Part shown: positions 35,788 to 45,194 of the stretch, piece after piece
Layout: each line of letters starts with the position of its first letter
How positions within the stretch are numbered: position 1 is the stretch's first letter
NCBI RefSeq assembly: GCF_030527935.1
Contig: NZ_JAUMZV010000004.1
Coordinates: 15,819 to 79,818, forward strand
Origin: Kingella sp. (in: b-proteobacteria)
GTDB taxonomy: Bacteria > Pseudomonadota > Gammaproteobacteria > Burkholderiales > Neisseriaceae
Direction: 5' to 3'
DNA length: 64,000 nt
The notes under the pieces: model-generated
The model's database searches: none
The model's input: the letters and a program-made list of their open reading frames with translations, nothing else
What the model was told of the DNA's origin: nothing
Position numbers and translations under genes: made by a program

Positions 35788-37641
35788 ATGGCATTACTCA
35801 AACAATTCTTCCATCTCGCCCGCCCGTTTTGGGGCGGTAAAAACCAATGGCGCGAGTGGCTGCTGCTCGCTTCCGTTATCGGCTTCACCCTGTTTTCCAT
35901 TTTGATAAGCGTGAAAATCGCCGCGTGGGACAAGCATTTTTACGACGCGCTCGCCGCGTTCAACGGCAAGGCCATGCCAGCCTTAATCGTAGAATACTGC
36001 GGCTATATGGGGCTGATTATCGCCTGTATCGTCTGCGGCGACTGGCTGCAAAAGCGGCTGATTTTCCGCTGGCGCACGCACCTGACCGAGCGTTTTCAGT
36101 CCGATTGGCTCGGCGGGCATAAACACTACCGCCTGCAACTGGCGGGCGAACCGGACAACCCCGACCAGCGCATTTCAGACGACATCTACCAGCTTGCCGA
36201 CAAAAGCATCGTGCTGTTCCGTTCGTTTATCAACAACATCGCCAAATTCAGCGCGTTTGTCGCCGTGCTGTGGGGCTTGTCGGGCGTGCAGCATTTCACG
36301 CTGTTCGGACACTCGTTTACCGTGAAAGGCTATCTGGTTTGGGTTGCGCTGGCGTATTCCGCCGTCAGCACGCTGATTGCCCACTTGGTCGGGCGCAAAC
36401 TGAAAGATTTGAACATCGACCGCCAGCACCGCGAAGCGGATTTTCGCGCCGCATTGTTGCGGGTGCGCGACCACGCCGAGCAGGTGGCGTTTTATCAGGG
36501 CGCGGATGCCGAGCAAGGCCGTCTGAAACAGCGTTACCGCCAAATCCGCGACAACTGGCGCAGGCTCACCAACTGCGAATTCCGCCAAGAAACCTTTTGG
36601 GCGACGTATGTGCGTATCAGCATTTTCATCCCCATTCTCGCTACGCTGCCGATGTATCTCGCCAAAACGCTCACTTTCGGCGACATGATGCAGACGCGCA
36701 CATCGTTTGCCCGCGTACAGGACAGTTTCGGCTGGTTCACCGATTCCTACCGCCGGCTGGTTGAATGGGCGGCGGTGGTGGAACGTTTGGGCGGGTTTCA
36801 GGCTGCTTTGGATAGGGTGCAAAGGCAGCCTGAAAACGCTTGTTCCCACAGCCAAGCCGTTCCCTCTCCCGCTTGCGGGGGAGGGCTAGGGTGGGGGCAA
36901 ACGCCTGATACCCCAGCCGATTCGGTTTCTGCCGAAACCGCACCCCCACCCCAACCCTCCCCCGCGCCAGCGCAGGAGAGAGAGCAGCGTGCAGACGGCA
37001 TTAAAGGCAGCCTGAAAAGCCCAATGCAGCCTGAAAACCGCCCCGTGCTTATGCTCAACCAAACCACCGTCCACACCCCCGCAGGCAGCATGATGCTCCA
37101 AGCCGTTAGCCTTGAAGCCACCGCGCCCGAATGGCTGCTGCTGGAAGGGCGCAGCGGCATCGGCAAATCCACCCTGTTGCGCGGACTCGCAGGTTTATGG
37201 CCTTACCACGGCGGGTATTTTCACATCAACGGCAGCTTCCTGTTTATCCCGCAACGCCCCTATCTGCCGCACGGCAGCCTGCGCGACACCATCAGCTATC
37301 CGCACCCGTGCCGCCTTGCAGACGACACCCTGCACGACATTCTGCAACACGTCGGCTTAGGCAGCCTGAAAAACCGTTTGGACGAAGCCGCCGAATGGCA
37401 CAGCCGCTTATCAGGCGGCGAACAGCAGCGTTTAAGCCTTGCCCGCGCCCTAGCCGCCCGCCCGCAAATCCTGTTTCTTGACGAAGCCACCAACCAGCTT
37501 GATGACGAATCCGCGCTCGCGCTGATGCGGATGCTCAAAACCGAACTGCCCGACACGCTGGTGGTCGGCATCAGCCACCAAAGCGGCGTGAAAGTGCTGT
37601 TTGACCGCCGCATCACGCTGCAACGGGCAAAGGCAGCCTGA
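35788..37641 (+). CDS. SbmA/YddA-type ABC transporter with a repeat-derived linker
   Basis: The 617-residue fused transporter has about six helices in residues 20-320 with the family blocks NPDQRISDDIYQL and FRAALLRVRDHAEQVAFY. The ATPase has Walker A GRSGIGKST near residue 454, signature LSGGE near 541 and Walker B ILFLDEATNQLD. Between the domains (about 348-425) lies a foreign linker encoded by uptake sequences and GC-rich repeat (RQPEN, PSPACGGGLGWG, PAPAQERE, GSLK, MQPEN). The TGA stop is in an uptake sequence. It is partner to the receptor upstream and paralogous to 3105-4889. Confidence 0.9.
   Translation: MALLKQFFHLARPFWGGKNQWREWLLLASVIGFTLFSILISVKIAAWDKHFYDALAAFNGKAMPALIVEYCGYMGLIIACIVCGDWLQKRLIFRWRTHLTERFQSDWLGGHKHYRLQLAGEPDNPDQRISDDIYQLADKSIVLFRSFINNIAKFSAFVAVLWGLSGVQHFTLFGHSFTVKGYLVWVALAYSAVSTLIAHLVGRKLKDLNIDRQHREADFRAALLRVRDHAEQVAFYQGADAEQGRLKQRYRQIRDNWRRLTNCEFRQETFWATYVRISIFIPILATLPMYLAKTLTFGDMMQTRTSFARVQDSFGWFTDSYRRLVEWAAVVERLGGFQAALDRVQRQPENACSHSQAVPSPACGGGLGWGQTPDTPADSVSAETAPPPQPSPAPAQEREQRADGIKGSLKSPMQPENRPVLMLNQTTVHTPAGSMMLQAVSLEATAPEWLLLEGRSGIGKSTLLRGLAGLWPYHGGYFHINGSFLFIPQRPYLPHGSLRDTISYPHPCRLADDTLHDILQHVGLGSLKNRLDEAAEWHSRLSGGEQQRLSLARALAARPQILFLDEATNQLDDESALALMRMLKTELPDTLVVGISHQSGVKVLFDRRITLQRAKAA
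36835..37040. repeat. uptake-sequence/GC-rich repeat inserted in frame in an ABC gene
   Basis: GGCAGCCTGAAAACGC, then CTCTCCCGCTTGCGGGGGAG, a 70-base gap containing GTTTCTGCCGAAAC, then CTCCCCCGCGCCAGCGCAGGAG and two more uptake sequences. The same style of GC-rich hairpin is inside repeat copies A, B and D. Confidence 0.75.
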
Positions 37642-37734
37642 AACGCTGTTCAGCATTGCTAAAACTGTTTTCATTCTGTAAAAGCCTGTAAACTCGTTTT
37701 GGCTTCGCCGAAACGCACTTCGTTCGTTTTCAGG

Positions 37735-37763
37735 CTGCCTGAAACGTTTATTCAAACTATAAT
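37735..37763 (+). promoter_or_regulatory. ppsR promoter with -35 in an uptake sequence
   Basis: CTGCCT (37735-37740) in CAGGCTGCCTGAA, a 17-base spacer, and perfect TATAAT (37758-37763), 45 bases before the ppsR start. Confidence 0.68.
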
Positions 37764-37807
37764 CCACCCATCTCGTGCATCCGTTTATCACCCAAAAAGG
37801 AAATCCC

Positions 37808-38626
37808 ATGTCCACCGCCCCCCGCTCCGTATTCTTCGTTTCCGACCGCACAGGTCTCACTTCCGAAAACATGGGCAACGCCCTGCTGGAACAATTTAGC
37901 GAACTCGCGTTCAAGCGCAGCACCCATCCCTTTATTGACAGCCCCGAAAAAGCCCACGCCCTTGTTGCGCAAATCAACGCCACCGCCGAGCGCGAGAACA
38001 TTCATCCGCTGGTGTTTTCCAGCGTGGTCAACAACGAAATCCGCGCCATCGTCAAAACCGCCACCGCCGCCCATTTCAGCTTTTTTGATGCCTTTTTGGG
38101 GCAGCTAGAACAAGAGCTAGACAAACCCGCCCGCCACACCGTGCGCAGCCGCGTGCACGATGTCGCACGCTACGATGCCCGCATGGAAGCCGTCAATTTC
38201 GCCCTAAACCACGACGATGGCGTATCCGACCGCGAGCTGCAAGAAGCCGATGTTATCCTACTGGGCGTATCGCGCAGCGGCAAAACCCCCACCTGCCTGT
38301 ATCTCGCCCTGCAATACGGCATCCGCGCCGCCAACTACCCGCTCACGCCAGACGACCTAGACAGCGACGACCTACCACGCATGGTCAAACCCTATCGCAG
38401 CAAACTGTTCGGACTCACCATAGAACCCAGCCGCCTGCACCACATCCGCCAAGAACGCCGCCCCAATTCCACCTATTCCCACCCCAACACCTGCAAACAA
38501 GAAATCGCCGACGCGCAAGCCATCTACCGCCGCCACGCCATCCCGTTTGCCAACACCACGCACAAATCGGTGGAAGAGCTTGCCGTAGAAATCCTAGAAG
38601 CCTGCCAACTGAAACGGCGGTTTTGA
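37808..38626 (+). CDS. ppsR: PEP synthase regulatory protein (kinase/pyrophosphorylase)
   Basis: The 272-residue DUF299 protein uses ADP to phosphorylate, and Pi to dephosphorylate, a threonine of phosphoenolpyruvate synthase or PPDK. RSVFFVSDRTGLTSENMG opens the protein, and GVSRSGKTPTCLYLA is the P-loop. I start at MSTAPRSVF (37808), with AAGGAAATCCC before it. It has its own promoter and is followed by nudB. Confidence 0.95.
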   Translation: MSTAPRSVFFVSDRTGLTSENMGNALLEQFSELAFKRSTHPFIDSPEKAHALVAQINATAERENIHPLVFSSVVNNEIRAIVKTATAAHFSFFDAFLGQLEQELDKPARHTVRSRVHDVARYDARMEAVNFALNHDDGVSDRELQEADVILLGVSRSGKTPTCLYLALQYGIRAANYPLTPDDLDSDDLPRMVKPYRSKLFGLTIEPSRLHHIRQERRPNSTYSHPNTCKQEIADAQAIYRRHAIPFANTTHKSVEELAVEILEACQLKRRF

Positions 38627-38748
38627 GTAACCCATAGGCAGCCTGAAAACGCTTTGGTAAACCATTTAGTCGCACTGCAACCGCTGCAACGCGCCGCATT
38701 CGTTTTGGTTTCGCCAAACTCGTTTTCGGGCTGCCCACCCATCCCACT

Positions 38749-39192
38749 ATGCCCAAAAAAATCCCCATCTCCGTCCTTATCCTGCTGCACGACAACGCAG
38801 GCAACATACTCCTACTCAACCGCCTAAAACCCGACGGCTTTTGGCAATCGGTAACAGGCAGCCTAGATGCCCCCAGCGAACCCCCGTTTCAGGCAGCCCT
38901 GCGCGAAGTCGCCGAAGAAACAGGTTTCAGGCTGCATCCCAACCAACTGCGCGACTGGCATCGCAGCGTGGAATACGAAATCTACCCCCATTGGCGATAC
39001 CGCTACCCCGCAGGCATCACGCGCAACACCGAGCATTGGTTCTCCGCGCAAATCCCCGCAGACAGCGTGCCAACATTAAGCGAACACTCCGCCTCCCAAT
39101 GGCTGCCCGCGTTGCAAGCCGCCGAAAAAGTATTCTCGCCGTCTAACCGCGAGATTATCTTGCAATGGTTTGCCGACTTTCAGGCAGCCTGA
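38749..39192 (+). CDS. nudB: dihydroneopterin triphosphate diphosphatase (Nudix)
   Basis: The 147-residue Nudix hydrolase removes pyrophosphate from dihydroneopterin triphosphate in folate synthesis. The Nudix box spans GSLDAPSEPPFQAALREVAEE; REVAEETG carries the metal ligands. The WQSVTGSL and RNTEHWFSA segments are NudB-like. The box itself contains a translated uptake sequence (FQAA). The stop TGA is also in an uptake sequence (ends FQAA). Confidence 0.92.
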   Translation: MPKKIPISVLILLHDNAGNILLLNRLKPDGFWQSVTGSLDAPSEPPFQAALREVAEETGFRLHPNQLRDWHRSVEYEIYPHWRYRYPAGITRNTEHWFSAQIPADSVPTLSEHSASQWLPALQAAEKVFSPSNREIILQWFADFQAA

Positions 39193-39275
39193 AAATGCAA
39201 AATCGTTTGCTGCCGTGCTCATCGTTTATTGTCGTATAGATAGGCTTTCAGGCTGCCTTATCGTGTGAACCAAAG

Positions 39276-39441
39276 CAGCCTGAAAAACAAAACTGCCTAG
39301 TGTTAAACCAAACGATGTTTTTACTGGATAGATTGGATTTCAGGCTGCCTAATCATGCAAACAAAGGCAGCCTGAAAAACAAAACCGCTTGGGTTAAGCC
39401 AAACGATGTTTTACTGGATAGATTGGATTTCAGGCTGCCTA
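39276..39441. repeat. two tandem copies of a 75-base uptake-sequence unit
   Basis: Each unit runs from GCAGCCTGAAAAACAAAAC through CCAAACGATGTTTT and ACTGGATAGATTGGATTTC to AGGCTGCCTAA. The units differ by a few bases (one T less in the second). Confidence 0.8.
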
Positions 39442-39637
39442 ACGCTTCACAAATGTTTGATGCTACTGCCCATTCCCCTGCGTCCAGCCGAACGGAGCAT
39501 CCTTTTTTCGGAAAAAAGCGTGCGCTTGTTCGACGACGCACGAAGTGCGGCTAGTTCGCACGCGCCGAAAAAAGGATGCGCAGTGAGGGAAGTCTGCGAA
39601 GCAGACCTGCACGCCGGGGTCGCCTTTCTTTTGCTTT

Positions 39638-39796
39638 GAACCTGTATTCATTGTCCACGCGAATAGATTTTGCGTCATAAAAGCATGGATACAAGGCGCA
39701 AAGCGCAGCAAGGTTGGACACCTTGCGAGCATTTGCAACGCCGTAGCCATGTTTTTAGGGCGTGAAAGCTATCGTGTGGATGATGAATGCAGGTTC
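39638..39796. mobile_element. divergent M1 element inside another hairpin repeat
   Basis: 159 bases begin GAACCTGTATTCATTGTCC and end GATGAATGCAGGTTC. The interior keeps GGATACAAGGCGCAAAGCGC and GGTTGGACACCTTGCGAGC. It splits a CTTTCTTTTGCTT...GCGAAGCAAAGAAAG hairpin. Confidence 0.8.
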
Positions 39797-39964
39797 ACAC
39801 TTTGGCGAAGCAAAGAAAGTAAGTCGCCCGCGCCGCGATAAGGCGCAAAGGTTAATCCATCAGAAACATGAACCGAAGCACAAGCAACGTTTTTTGAGTT
39901 TTATTGAACTACGTTTCAGGCTGCCTACTTCAACGCAGCCTGAAAAAATATGCAAAGCGCACAG

Positions 39965-40122
39965 GGGCTGTTTACAATGGGTGTGCGGCGGATTTTGCGC
40001 CATAAAACGGCATCTGCCGCGTTGAAAATACTCGCCTATGGATGGCATAGGCTCGCATTTTCGCCTTGCATCTGCCATTTTCTGACGCAAAATCCGCTGC
40101 GCAAACCAATTGTAAACAGCCC
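39965..40122. mobile_element. M2 miniature inverted-repeat element
   Basis: About 158 bases have inverted ends GGGCTGTTTACAAT / ATTGTAAACAGCCC, inner arms GCGGATTTTGCG / CGCAAAATCCGC and a centre CCTATGGATGGCATAGGC. A second copy in the same orientation lies after ftsZ (46378-46539). Confidence 0.82.
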
Positions 40123-40192
40123 TAGCACAATCCCTTAACACACTTTAAAATACGCCCTTTTTTTGCGCACCCCCACACGAAAGCAAATCACC

Positions 40193-41608
40193 ATGAAAAA
40201 CAGAGTTAAAAACATCCACTTTGTCGGCATCGGCGGCTCAGGCATGTGCGGCATCGCCGAAGTGCTGCACAATTTAGGCTTTAACGTGTCGGGTTCAGAC
40301 CAAGCGCAAAGTGCCACCACGCGCCATCTCAGCAATCTCGGCGTGCGCGTATTCCCCGGACACACCGCCGAGCACATTGACGGCGCAGAAGTCGTGGTCG
40401 CATCCACCGCCATCAAGCAAGACAATCCCGAAATTCAGGCTGCCATCGCCCGCCATATTCCCGTTATCCCCCGCTCCATGATGTTGGCAGAAATCATGCG
40501 CTTTCGCGAAAGCATCGCCATCGCAGGCACGCACGGCAAAACCACCACCACCAGTCTCACCGCATCCATTCTCGGCGCAGCAGGGCTAGACCCCACCTTC
40601 ATCATCGGCGGCAAACTCACCGCCGCAGGCACCAACGCCAAGCTGGGCAAAGGCACATGGATGGTTGCCGAAGCCGATGAAAGCGATGCTTCATTTTTGT
40701 ATCTATCGCCCGTGTTCACCGTCATCACCAACATTGACGAAGACCACATGGACACCTACAACCACGATGCCGACAAGCTGCGCCAAGCGTTTATAGACTT
40801 CGTGCACCGCATGCCGTTCTACGGCAAAGCCTTTCTTTGCATTGACAGCGCCAACGTCCGCGCCATCTTGCCCAAAATCCAAAAACCTTTTTCCACCTAT
40901 GCCATTGATGACGACACCGCCGACATCTGGGCAACCCACGTCCGCACCCACGGCGCGCAAATGCAGTTCACGGTAAACATCAAAAAAGCCGACAGCGTGC
41001 AAACCTTTGATGTAACGCTCAACTGCGCAGGGCGACACAACGTGCTCAACGCGCTCGCCAGCATCGGCGTGGCGTTGGAATGCCAAGCCCCTGTGGCAGC
41101 CATCCAGCAAGGCTTGGCAACCTTTGGCGGCGTAGGGCGACGCTTCCAAAGCTACGGCGAAATCGCGCTGCCACAAGGCGGCAAAGCCTTGGTAATTGAT
41201 GATTACGGGCATCACCCCGTAGAAATGCAAGCCACCCTAGCCGCCGCGCGTGGCGCATACCCCAACAGCCGCCTTGTGCTGGCGTTCCAACCGCATCGCT
41301 ACACCCGCACCCGCGATTTGTTTGAAGATTTTGTCAATATCCTTAACAGCGTGGACGCGCTGGTGCTTACCGATGTGTACGCCGCAGGTGAAGAGCCGAT
41401 TATCGCCGCCGACAGCCGCGCGCTTACCCGCGCCGTGCGCGTGCATGGCAAGCTAGAACCCATTTACTGCGCCGATGTCAATGCCCTGCCCGAAACGCTG
41501 TTGCACAACGTGTTGCAAGACGGCGATGTGGTGCTCACGATGGGCGCAGGCAGTATCAACCGCGTGGCACAAGGCTTGGTGGATTTGGCGCAGCAAAAGG
41601 CAGCCTGA
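40193..41608 (+). CDS. murC: UDP-N-acetylmuramate-L-alanine ligase
   Basis: The 471-residue Mur ligase adds L-Ala to UDP-MurNAc. [15 protein letters not shown] (nucleotide/UDP site), [11 protein letters not shown] (ATP loop), [22 protein letters not shown] and DDYGHHPVE are diagnostic. I start at [12 protein letters not shown] (40193). The TGA stop is in an uptake sequence, giving Gln-Gln-Lys-Ala-Ala. It heads the murC-ddl-ftsQ-ftsA-ftsZ block. Confidence 0.97.
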   Translation: MKNRVKNIHFVGIGGSGMCGIAEVLHNLGFNVSGSDQAQSATTRHLSNLGVRVFPGHTAEHIDGAEVVVASTAIKQDNPEIQAAIARHIPVIPRSMMLAEIMRFRESIAIAGTHGKTTTTSLTASILGAAGLDPTFIIGGKLTAAGTNAKLGKGTWMVAEADESDASFLYLSPVFTVITNIDEDHMDTYNHDADKLRQAFIDFVHRMPFYGKAFLCIDSANVRAILPKIQKPFSTYAIDDDTADIWATHVRTHGAQMQFTVNIKKADSVQTFDVTLNCAGRHNVLNALASIGVALECQAPVAAIQQGLATFGGVGRRFQSYGEIALPQGGKALVIDDYGHHPVEMQATLAAARGAYPNSRLVLAFQPHRYTRTRDLFEDFVNILNSVDALVLTDVYAAGEEPIIAADSRALTRAVRVHGKLEPIYCADVNALPETLLHNVLQDGDVVLTMGAGSINRVAQGLVDLAQQKAA

Positions 41609-41936
41609 AAACCAAAGGCAGCCTGAAACGCCATTCAGCGCAGTAAGTAGGGTGTGTGGCTTTGCCACGCACCGTTTAGCAAGCTCAATGATGCGCGGAT
41701 GGTACAAGCGAACCACCACCGCAAACTCTCCACTACCCATTTTAGTTTCACTACGCAGGCTGCCTATTCCCCCTAATCCCAACGCTTATTCAGCCCCCCC
41801 AAAAAAGGCAGCCTGAAAACCCATAATGGAACGGCAACGGCTCGTCGCCAAAATGCCAAACCCCCAAGGCAGCCTGAAAAGCAAAACCAACCCAACCCAG
41901 CAACACCCCCAATCAAGCAGCAAGAAAGCCTCATCC
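41609..41936. other. murC-ddl intergenic region
   Basis: It holds four uptake sequences, a TGTGTGGCTTTGCCACGCACC hairpin (about 41652-41673) and the left part of an R3 repeat (TGGAACGGCAACGGCTCGTC near 41827). In-frame codons before ddl translate this material and are not counted as gene. Confidence 0.6.
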
Positions 41937-42866
41937 ATGCAATCATCCCAATCATTCGGCAAAATCGCCGTCCTAATGGGCGGCTTCTCATCAGAACGCG
42001 AAATCTCCCTAGCCAGCGGCAACGCCATACTCGCCGCCCTGCAAAGCAAAGGCATTGATGCCCACCCCTTTGACCCTGCCGCCACCAATCTCGCCGAACT
42101 CAAAACCCAAGGCTTTCAGGCTGCCTTTAACATACTACACGGCACCTACGGCGAAGACGGCACCGTGCAAGGCGCGTTGGAAGCACTCGGCATCCCCTAC
42201 ACAGGCTGCGGCGTGCTCGCTTCCGCGCTCGGCATGGATAAATACCGCTGCAAACTCATCTGGCAAGCACTTGGCTTGCCCATCCCCGCCTTTGCCGTGC
42301 TGCGCGACAACAGCGATTTTACCGCCGTAGAACAACAACTCGGCTTGCCCCTGTTTATCAAACCCGCCGCCGAAGGCAGCAGCGTAGGCGTACACAAAGT
42401 CCACCAAGCAGGCGAACTCGCCCAAATCTACCGCCAACTGCGCCGCGAAAACCTACACGGCGAAATCCTTGCCGAACAATTCATTTCAGGCGGCGAATAC
42501 ACCTGCGGCGTGCTCAACCAACAAGCCCTGCTCAGCATCCGCATCATCCCGCAAACCGAGTTCTACGACTGGGAAGCCAAATATCAACGCAACGACACCG
42601 TTTATCTCTGCCCATCCGATTTAAGCCCCGCCGATGAACAACACATCCAAAATCTCGCCCAGCAAGCCTTTGCCGCCATCGGCGGCGGCAACACCTGCGG
42701 GCGCGTAGATTTTCTCAAAGACCCAGCAGGCAAACTGTATATCCTAGAAGTCAATACCCTACCGGGCATGACCAGCCACAGCCTAATTCCCAAAGCCGCG
42801 CAACAAAAAGGCATCGCCTTTGCCGATTTATGTGTTGCGATTTTGCAAACCGCGTTCAGCAAATAG
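41937..42866 (+). CDS. ddl: D-alanine-D-alanine ligase
   Basis: The 309-residue ATP-grasp enzyme makes the D-Ala-D-Ala dipeptide of peptidoglycan. VLMGGFSSEREISLASG, LHGTYGEDG, GIPYTGCGVLASALGMDK, IKPAAEGSSVGV, RVDFLKD and EVNTLPGMTSHSL are the family blocks. The start at 41937 (MQSSQSFGKIAVLMGG) fits the usual length of about 305. It is followed by ftsQ after nine bases. Translated uptake sequence: GFQAAF near residue 57. Confidence 0.96.
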   Translation: MQSSQSFGKIAVLMGGFSSEREISLASGNAILAALQSKGIDAHPFDPAATNLAELKTQGFQAAFNILHGTYGEDGTVQGALEALGIPYTGCGVLASALGMDKYRCKLIWQALGLPIPAFAVLRDNSDFTAVEQQLGLPLFIKPAAEGSSVGVHKVHQAGELAQIYRQLRRENLHGEILAEQFISGGEYTCGVLNQQALLSIRIIPQTEFYDWEAKYQRNDTVYLCPSDLSPADEQHIQNLAQQAFAAIGGGNTCGRVDFLKDPAGKLYILEVNTLPGMTSHSLIPKAAQQKGIAFADLCVAILQTAFSK

Positions 42867-42875
42867 GAACCCACC

Positions 42876-43718
42876 GTGCTGCGATTTTTGCTTTATCTCA
42901 CGCTGCTATTTTTGCTGATGACAGGCGGCATTTGGCTCTCGCGCCAGCCCTATTTTCAAATCGCCGAAATCAACATCGTTACCCCCGATGGTTCAGAAAA
43001 ACTGCACCACGCCGATAAAAAACGGCTGTTTGAAACCATGCGCCCCTATTTAACAGGCAGCTTTTTCAACGTAAACCTACACGAAGCCCAACGCGCCGCC
43101 AGCAAATTAGACTGGGTGCGCAGCGTAAAAATAGACCGCATCCCGCCATCCCAAATCAAAGTAACCATAGACGAATACGAACCCGCCGCCCGCTGGATAC
43201 GCAACGGCGAACAAGCAGGGCTGGTTTCCACACACGGCGAAGTGTTTCAGGCTGCCTATGCCGAAGAATTGCCCGAGTTTGATGGCGATGTAAACGAGCA
43301 AAAAGTGATGTTTGAGCAATACGAAAATTTTAATAATCAACTCAAACCTTTGCGATTAAGGATTATACGTTTACAATATAGCCCACGCGGTGCATGGGCA
43401 ATGATGCTCAATAACGGCATAGAAGTCCGTCTAGGCAAAGAAGAAATCAACACACGCATGGCGCGGTTTGTGCAAGCGTTTCCCCGCCAGTTGCAAGCCA
43501 AAGCGCAATATATAGATTATGTGGATATGCGCTACGAAGACGCATTTGCCACACGGCTGCGCGCCGATGCCCCGCCGCCCGAACCCAATATTGAAGACAT
43601 GATGTTGGATGATGAACAAATCATCGCCCCCAGCATTCAACCTTCCTCCAAAAAAAGCGATAAATCCAAGAAAACCATCGCCAAAATTCAAGAAAAAACC
43701 AAACCGAAAAAACAATAA
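42876..43718 (+). CDS. ftsQ: cell division protein FtsQ
   Basis: The 280-residue divisome protein has one N-terminal membrane helix (LRFLLYLTLLFLLMTGGIWL), a POTRA domain with FQIAEINIV and WVRSVKIDRIPPSQIKVTIDE, then the beta domain with GEVFQAAYAEELPEFDG. It ends in a long Pro/Asp/Lys-rich tail (about residues 230-280). It starts with GTG at 42876 after TAGGAA. It links FtsB/FtsL to the septal ring. Confidence 0.92.
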   Translation: MLRFLLYLTLLFLLMTGGIWLSRQPYFQIAEINIVTPDGSEKLHHADKKRLFETMRPYLTGSFFNVNLHEAQRAASKLDWVRSVKIDRIPPSQIKVTIDEYEPAARWIRNGEQAGLVSTHGEVFQAAYAEELPEFDGDVNEQKVMFEQYENFNNQLKPLRLRIIRLQYSPRGAWAMMLNNGIEVRLGKEEINTRMARFVQAFPRQLQAKAQYIDYVDMRYEDAFATRLRADAPPPEPNIEDMMLDDEQIIAPSIQPSSKKSDKSKKTIAKIQEKTKPKKQ

Positions 43719-43732
43719 ACTGGAACAAAAAT

Positions 43733-45085
43733 ATGGCTGAAAATAAGCAATACGTTAGCGCATTAGATGTCGGCACATCAAAAGTCATCGCCTTGATTGG
43801 CGAAGTGGCGGCTGATGAAATCAACATCGTAGGCATGGGATTAGCCGAATCACGCGGCTTAAAAGCAGGCATGGTTACCAACATTGATGCCACCGCCCAA
43901 GCCATTCAACAAGCCATGAGCGAAGCCGAGCGCATGGCGGAATGCAAAATTTCCAGCGTGGTAACGGGCATATCGGGCAACCACATCCGCAGTCTCAATT
44001 CGCAAGGCGTGGTGAAAATCAAAGACGGCGAAGTAACCAAAGCCGATATTGAACGCGCCAAAGACACCGCCAAAGCGGTCAATATCCCGCCCGACCACCA
44101 AATCCTGCACACCGTGGTGCAAGAATACATCATTGATAATCAACCGGGCGTGCGCGAGCCTATTGGCATGAGCGGTGTGCGGCTGGATACGCGCGTGCAT
44201 ATCATCACAGGCGCAGTAACTGCCTTGCAAAACGTGCAAAAATGTATTGAACGCTGCGGCTTAAAAGTGGACGAAATCATGCTGCAACCCTTGGTATCCG
44301 CCGATGCGGTGCTTACCGAAGACGAGAAAGAGCTGGGCGTGTGCGTGATTGACATTGGTGGCGGCACCACCGACATCGCGGTGTACACCAACGGCGCAAT
44401 TCGCCACACCGCCGTTATCCCGATTGCGGGCGATTTGATTACCCGCGATTTGGCGCAAGCCTTGCGCACGCCTTATGCCGCCGCCGAACGCATCAAAATT
44501 TTCCACGGCGTTGCCTTGGAAAACCTAGAAGGCTTGGACGAAATGGTGGAAGTGCCCAGCGTGGGCGACCGCCTGCCGCGCCAAATCTCGCGCCGCACGC
44601 TCGCCAGCGTAATTGGGCCGCGCGTGGAAGAAATCTTGGAACTCACGTTAAACGAATTGCGCCGCGCGGGCTTCCCCGAAGAAGTTTTGACTTCGGGCAT
44701 CGTGCTCACAGGCGGCGCATCTTTATTGCGCGGCGTGGTGGAATTGACAGAAGATGTGTTCAACTTGCCCGCGCGCATTGGCGTGCCGCAAGAAGTGGGC
44801 ACGTTATCCGACCGCATCCGCAATCCGCGCTATGCCACCGTGATTGGCTTGCTGCACGCCGCAAAAAAACGCGCCCAGCAAAACGGCATCAGCGCAGGCA
44901 AGCCCAACCGCCGCAACAGCAACACCGTTGCCGATAAACCTGTTATCAGCAAAAACGAAAAACGCCCCGCGCCATCGCCACAGCGCGATGATGATGAACC
45001 CGATGATTTGCTGCTGCCCGAGCCAACACCACGCAAACCAGGTTGGATAAGCAGAGCGATTGATTGGATGAAAAACAATCTCTAA
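43733..45085 (+). CDS. ftsA: cell division protein FtsA
   Basis: The 450-residue actin-like protein tethers FtsZ to the membrane. SALDVGTSKVIALIGEV (phosphate 1), DIGGGTTDIAVY (phosphate 2) and GIVLTGGASLLRGV (adenosine) are seen. The extreme C-terminus WISRAIDWMKNNL is the amphipathic membrane-targeting helix. A Lys/Asn/Asp-rich linker of about 50 residues precedes it. It lies between ftsQ and ftsZ. Confidence 0.97.
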   Translation: MAENKQYVSALDVGTSKVIALIGEVAADEINIVGMGLAESRGLKAGMVTNIDATAQAIQQAMSEAERMAECKISSVVTGISGNHIRSLNSQGVVKIKDGEVTKADIERAKDTAKAVNIPPDHQILHTVVQEYIIDNQPGVREPIGMSGVRLDTRVHIITGAVTALQNVQKCIERCGLKVDEIMLQPLVSADAVLTEDEKELGVCVIDIGGGTTDIAVYTNGAIRHTAVIPIAGDLITRDLAQALRTPYAAAERIKIFHGVALENLEGLDEMVEVPSVGDRLPRQISRRTLASVIGPRVEEILELTLNELRRAGFPEEVLTSGIVLTGGASLLRGVVELTEDVFNLPARIGVPQEVGTLSDRIRNPRYATVIGLLHAAKKRAQQNGISAGKPNRRNSNTVADKPVISKNEKRPAPSPQRDDDEPDDLLLPEPTPRKPGWISRAIDWMKNNL

Positions 45086-45090
45086 TCCTT

Positions 45091-45145
45091 TTTCAGGCTG
45101 CCTATTCGCATTTGAAACCGATTTCGGTTAGGCAGCCTGAAAATC
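45091..45145. other. uptake-sequence inverted pair between ftsA and ftsZ
   Basis: TTTTTCAGGCTGCCTA and TAGGCAGCCTGAAAAT surround a 27-base loop that itself contains GAAACCGATTTC. It could attenuate read-through into ftsZ. Confidence 0.5.
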
Positions 45146-45194
45146 TATTTTCACTTTCAACAATAACGACAAGCGCATTTTGGAGCTTAACTAT

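Larger units (their letters stand above)
39193..40192. other. 1 kb gene-free repeat cluster upstream of murC
   Basis: In order: an uptake-sequence pair (39244-39285), two copies of a roughly 75-base tandem unit (39276-39351 and 39367-39441), a GC-rich hairpin block (about 39480-39625) with CATCCTTTTTTCGG and its inverted copy, a divergent M1 element (39638-39796), the second half of the interrupted hairpin (GCGAAGCAAAGAAAGTAAGTCGCCC, about 39804-39828), and an M2 element (39965-40122). I see no real gene. Confidence 0.7.

Noticed and set aside
39463..39750. 95-residue minus-strand frame with GDPGVQVCFADFPH
   Set aside because: It is produced by repeats (a GC-rich hairpin block plus an M1 element) and has no ribosome site.
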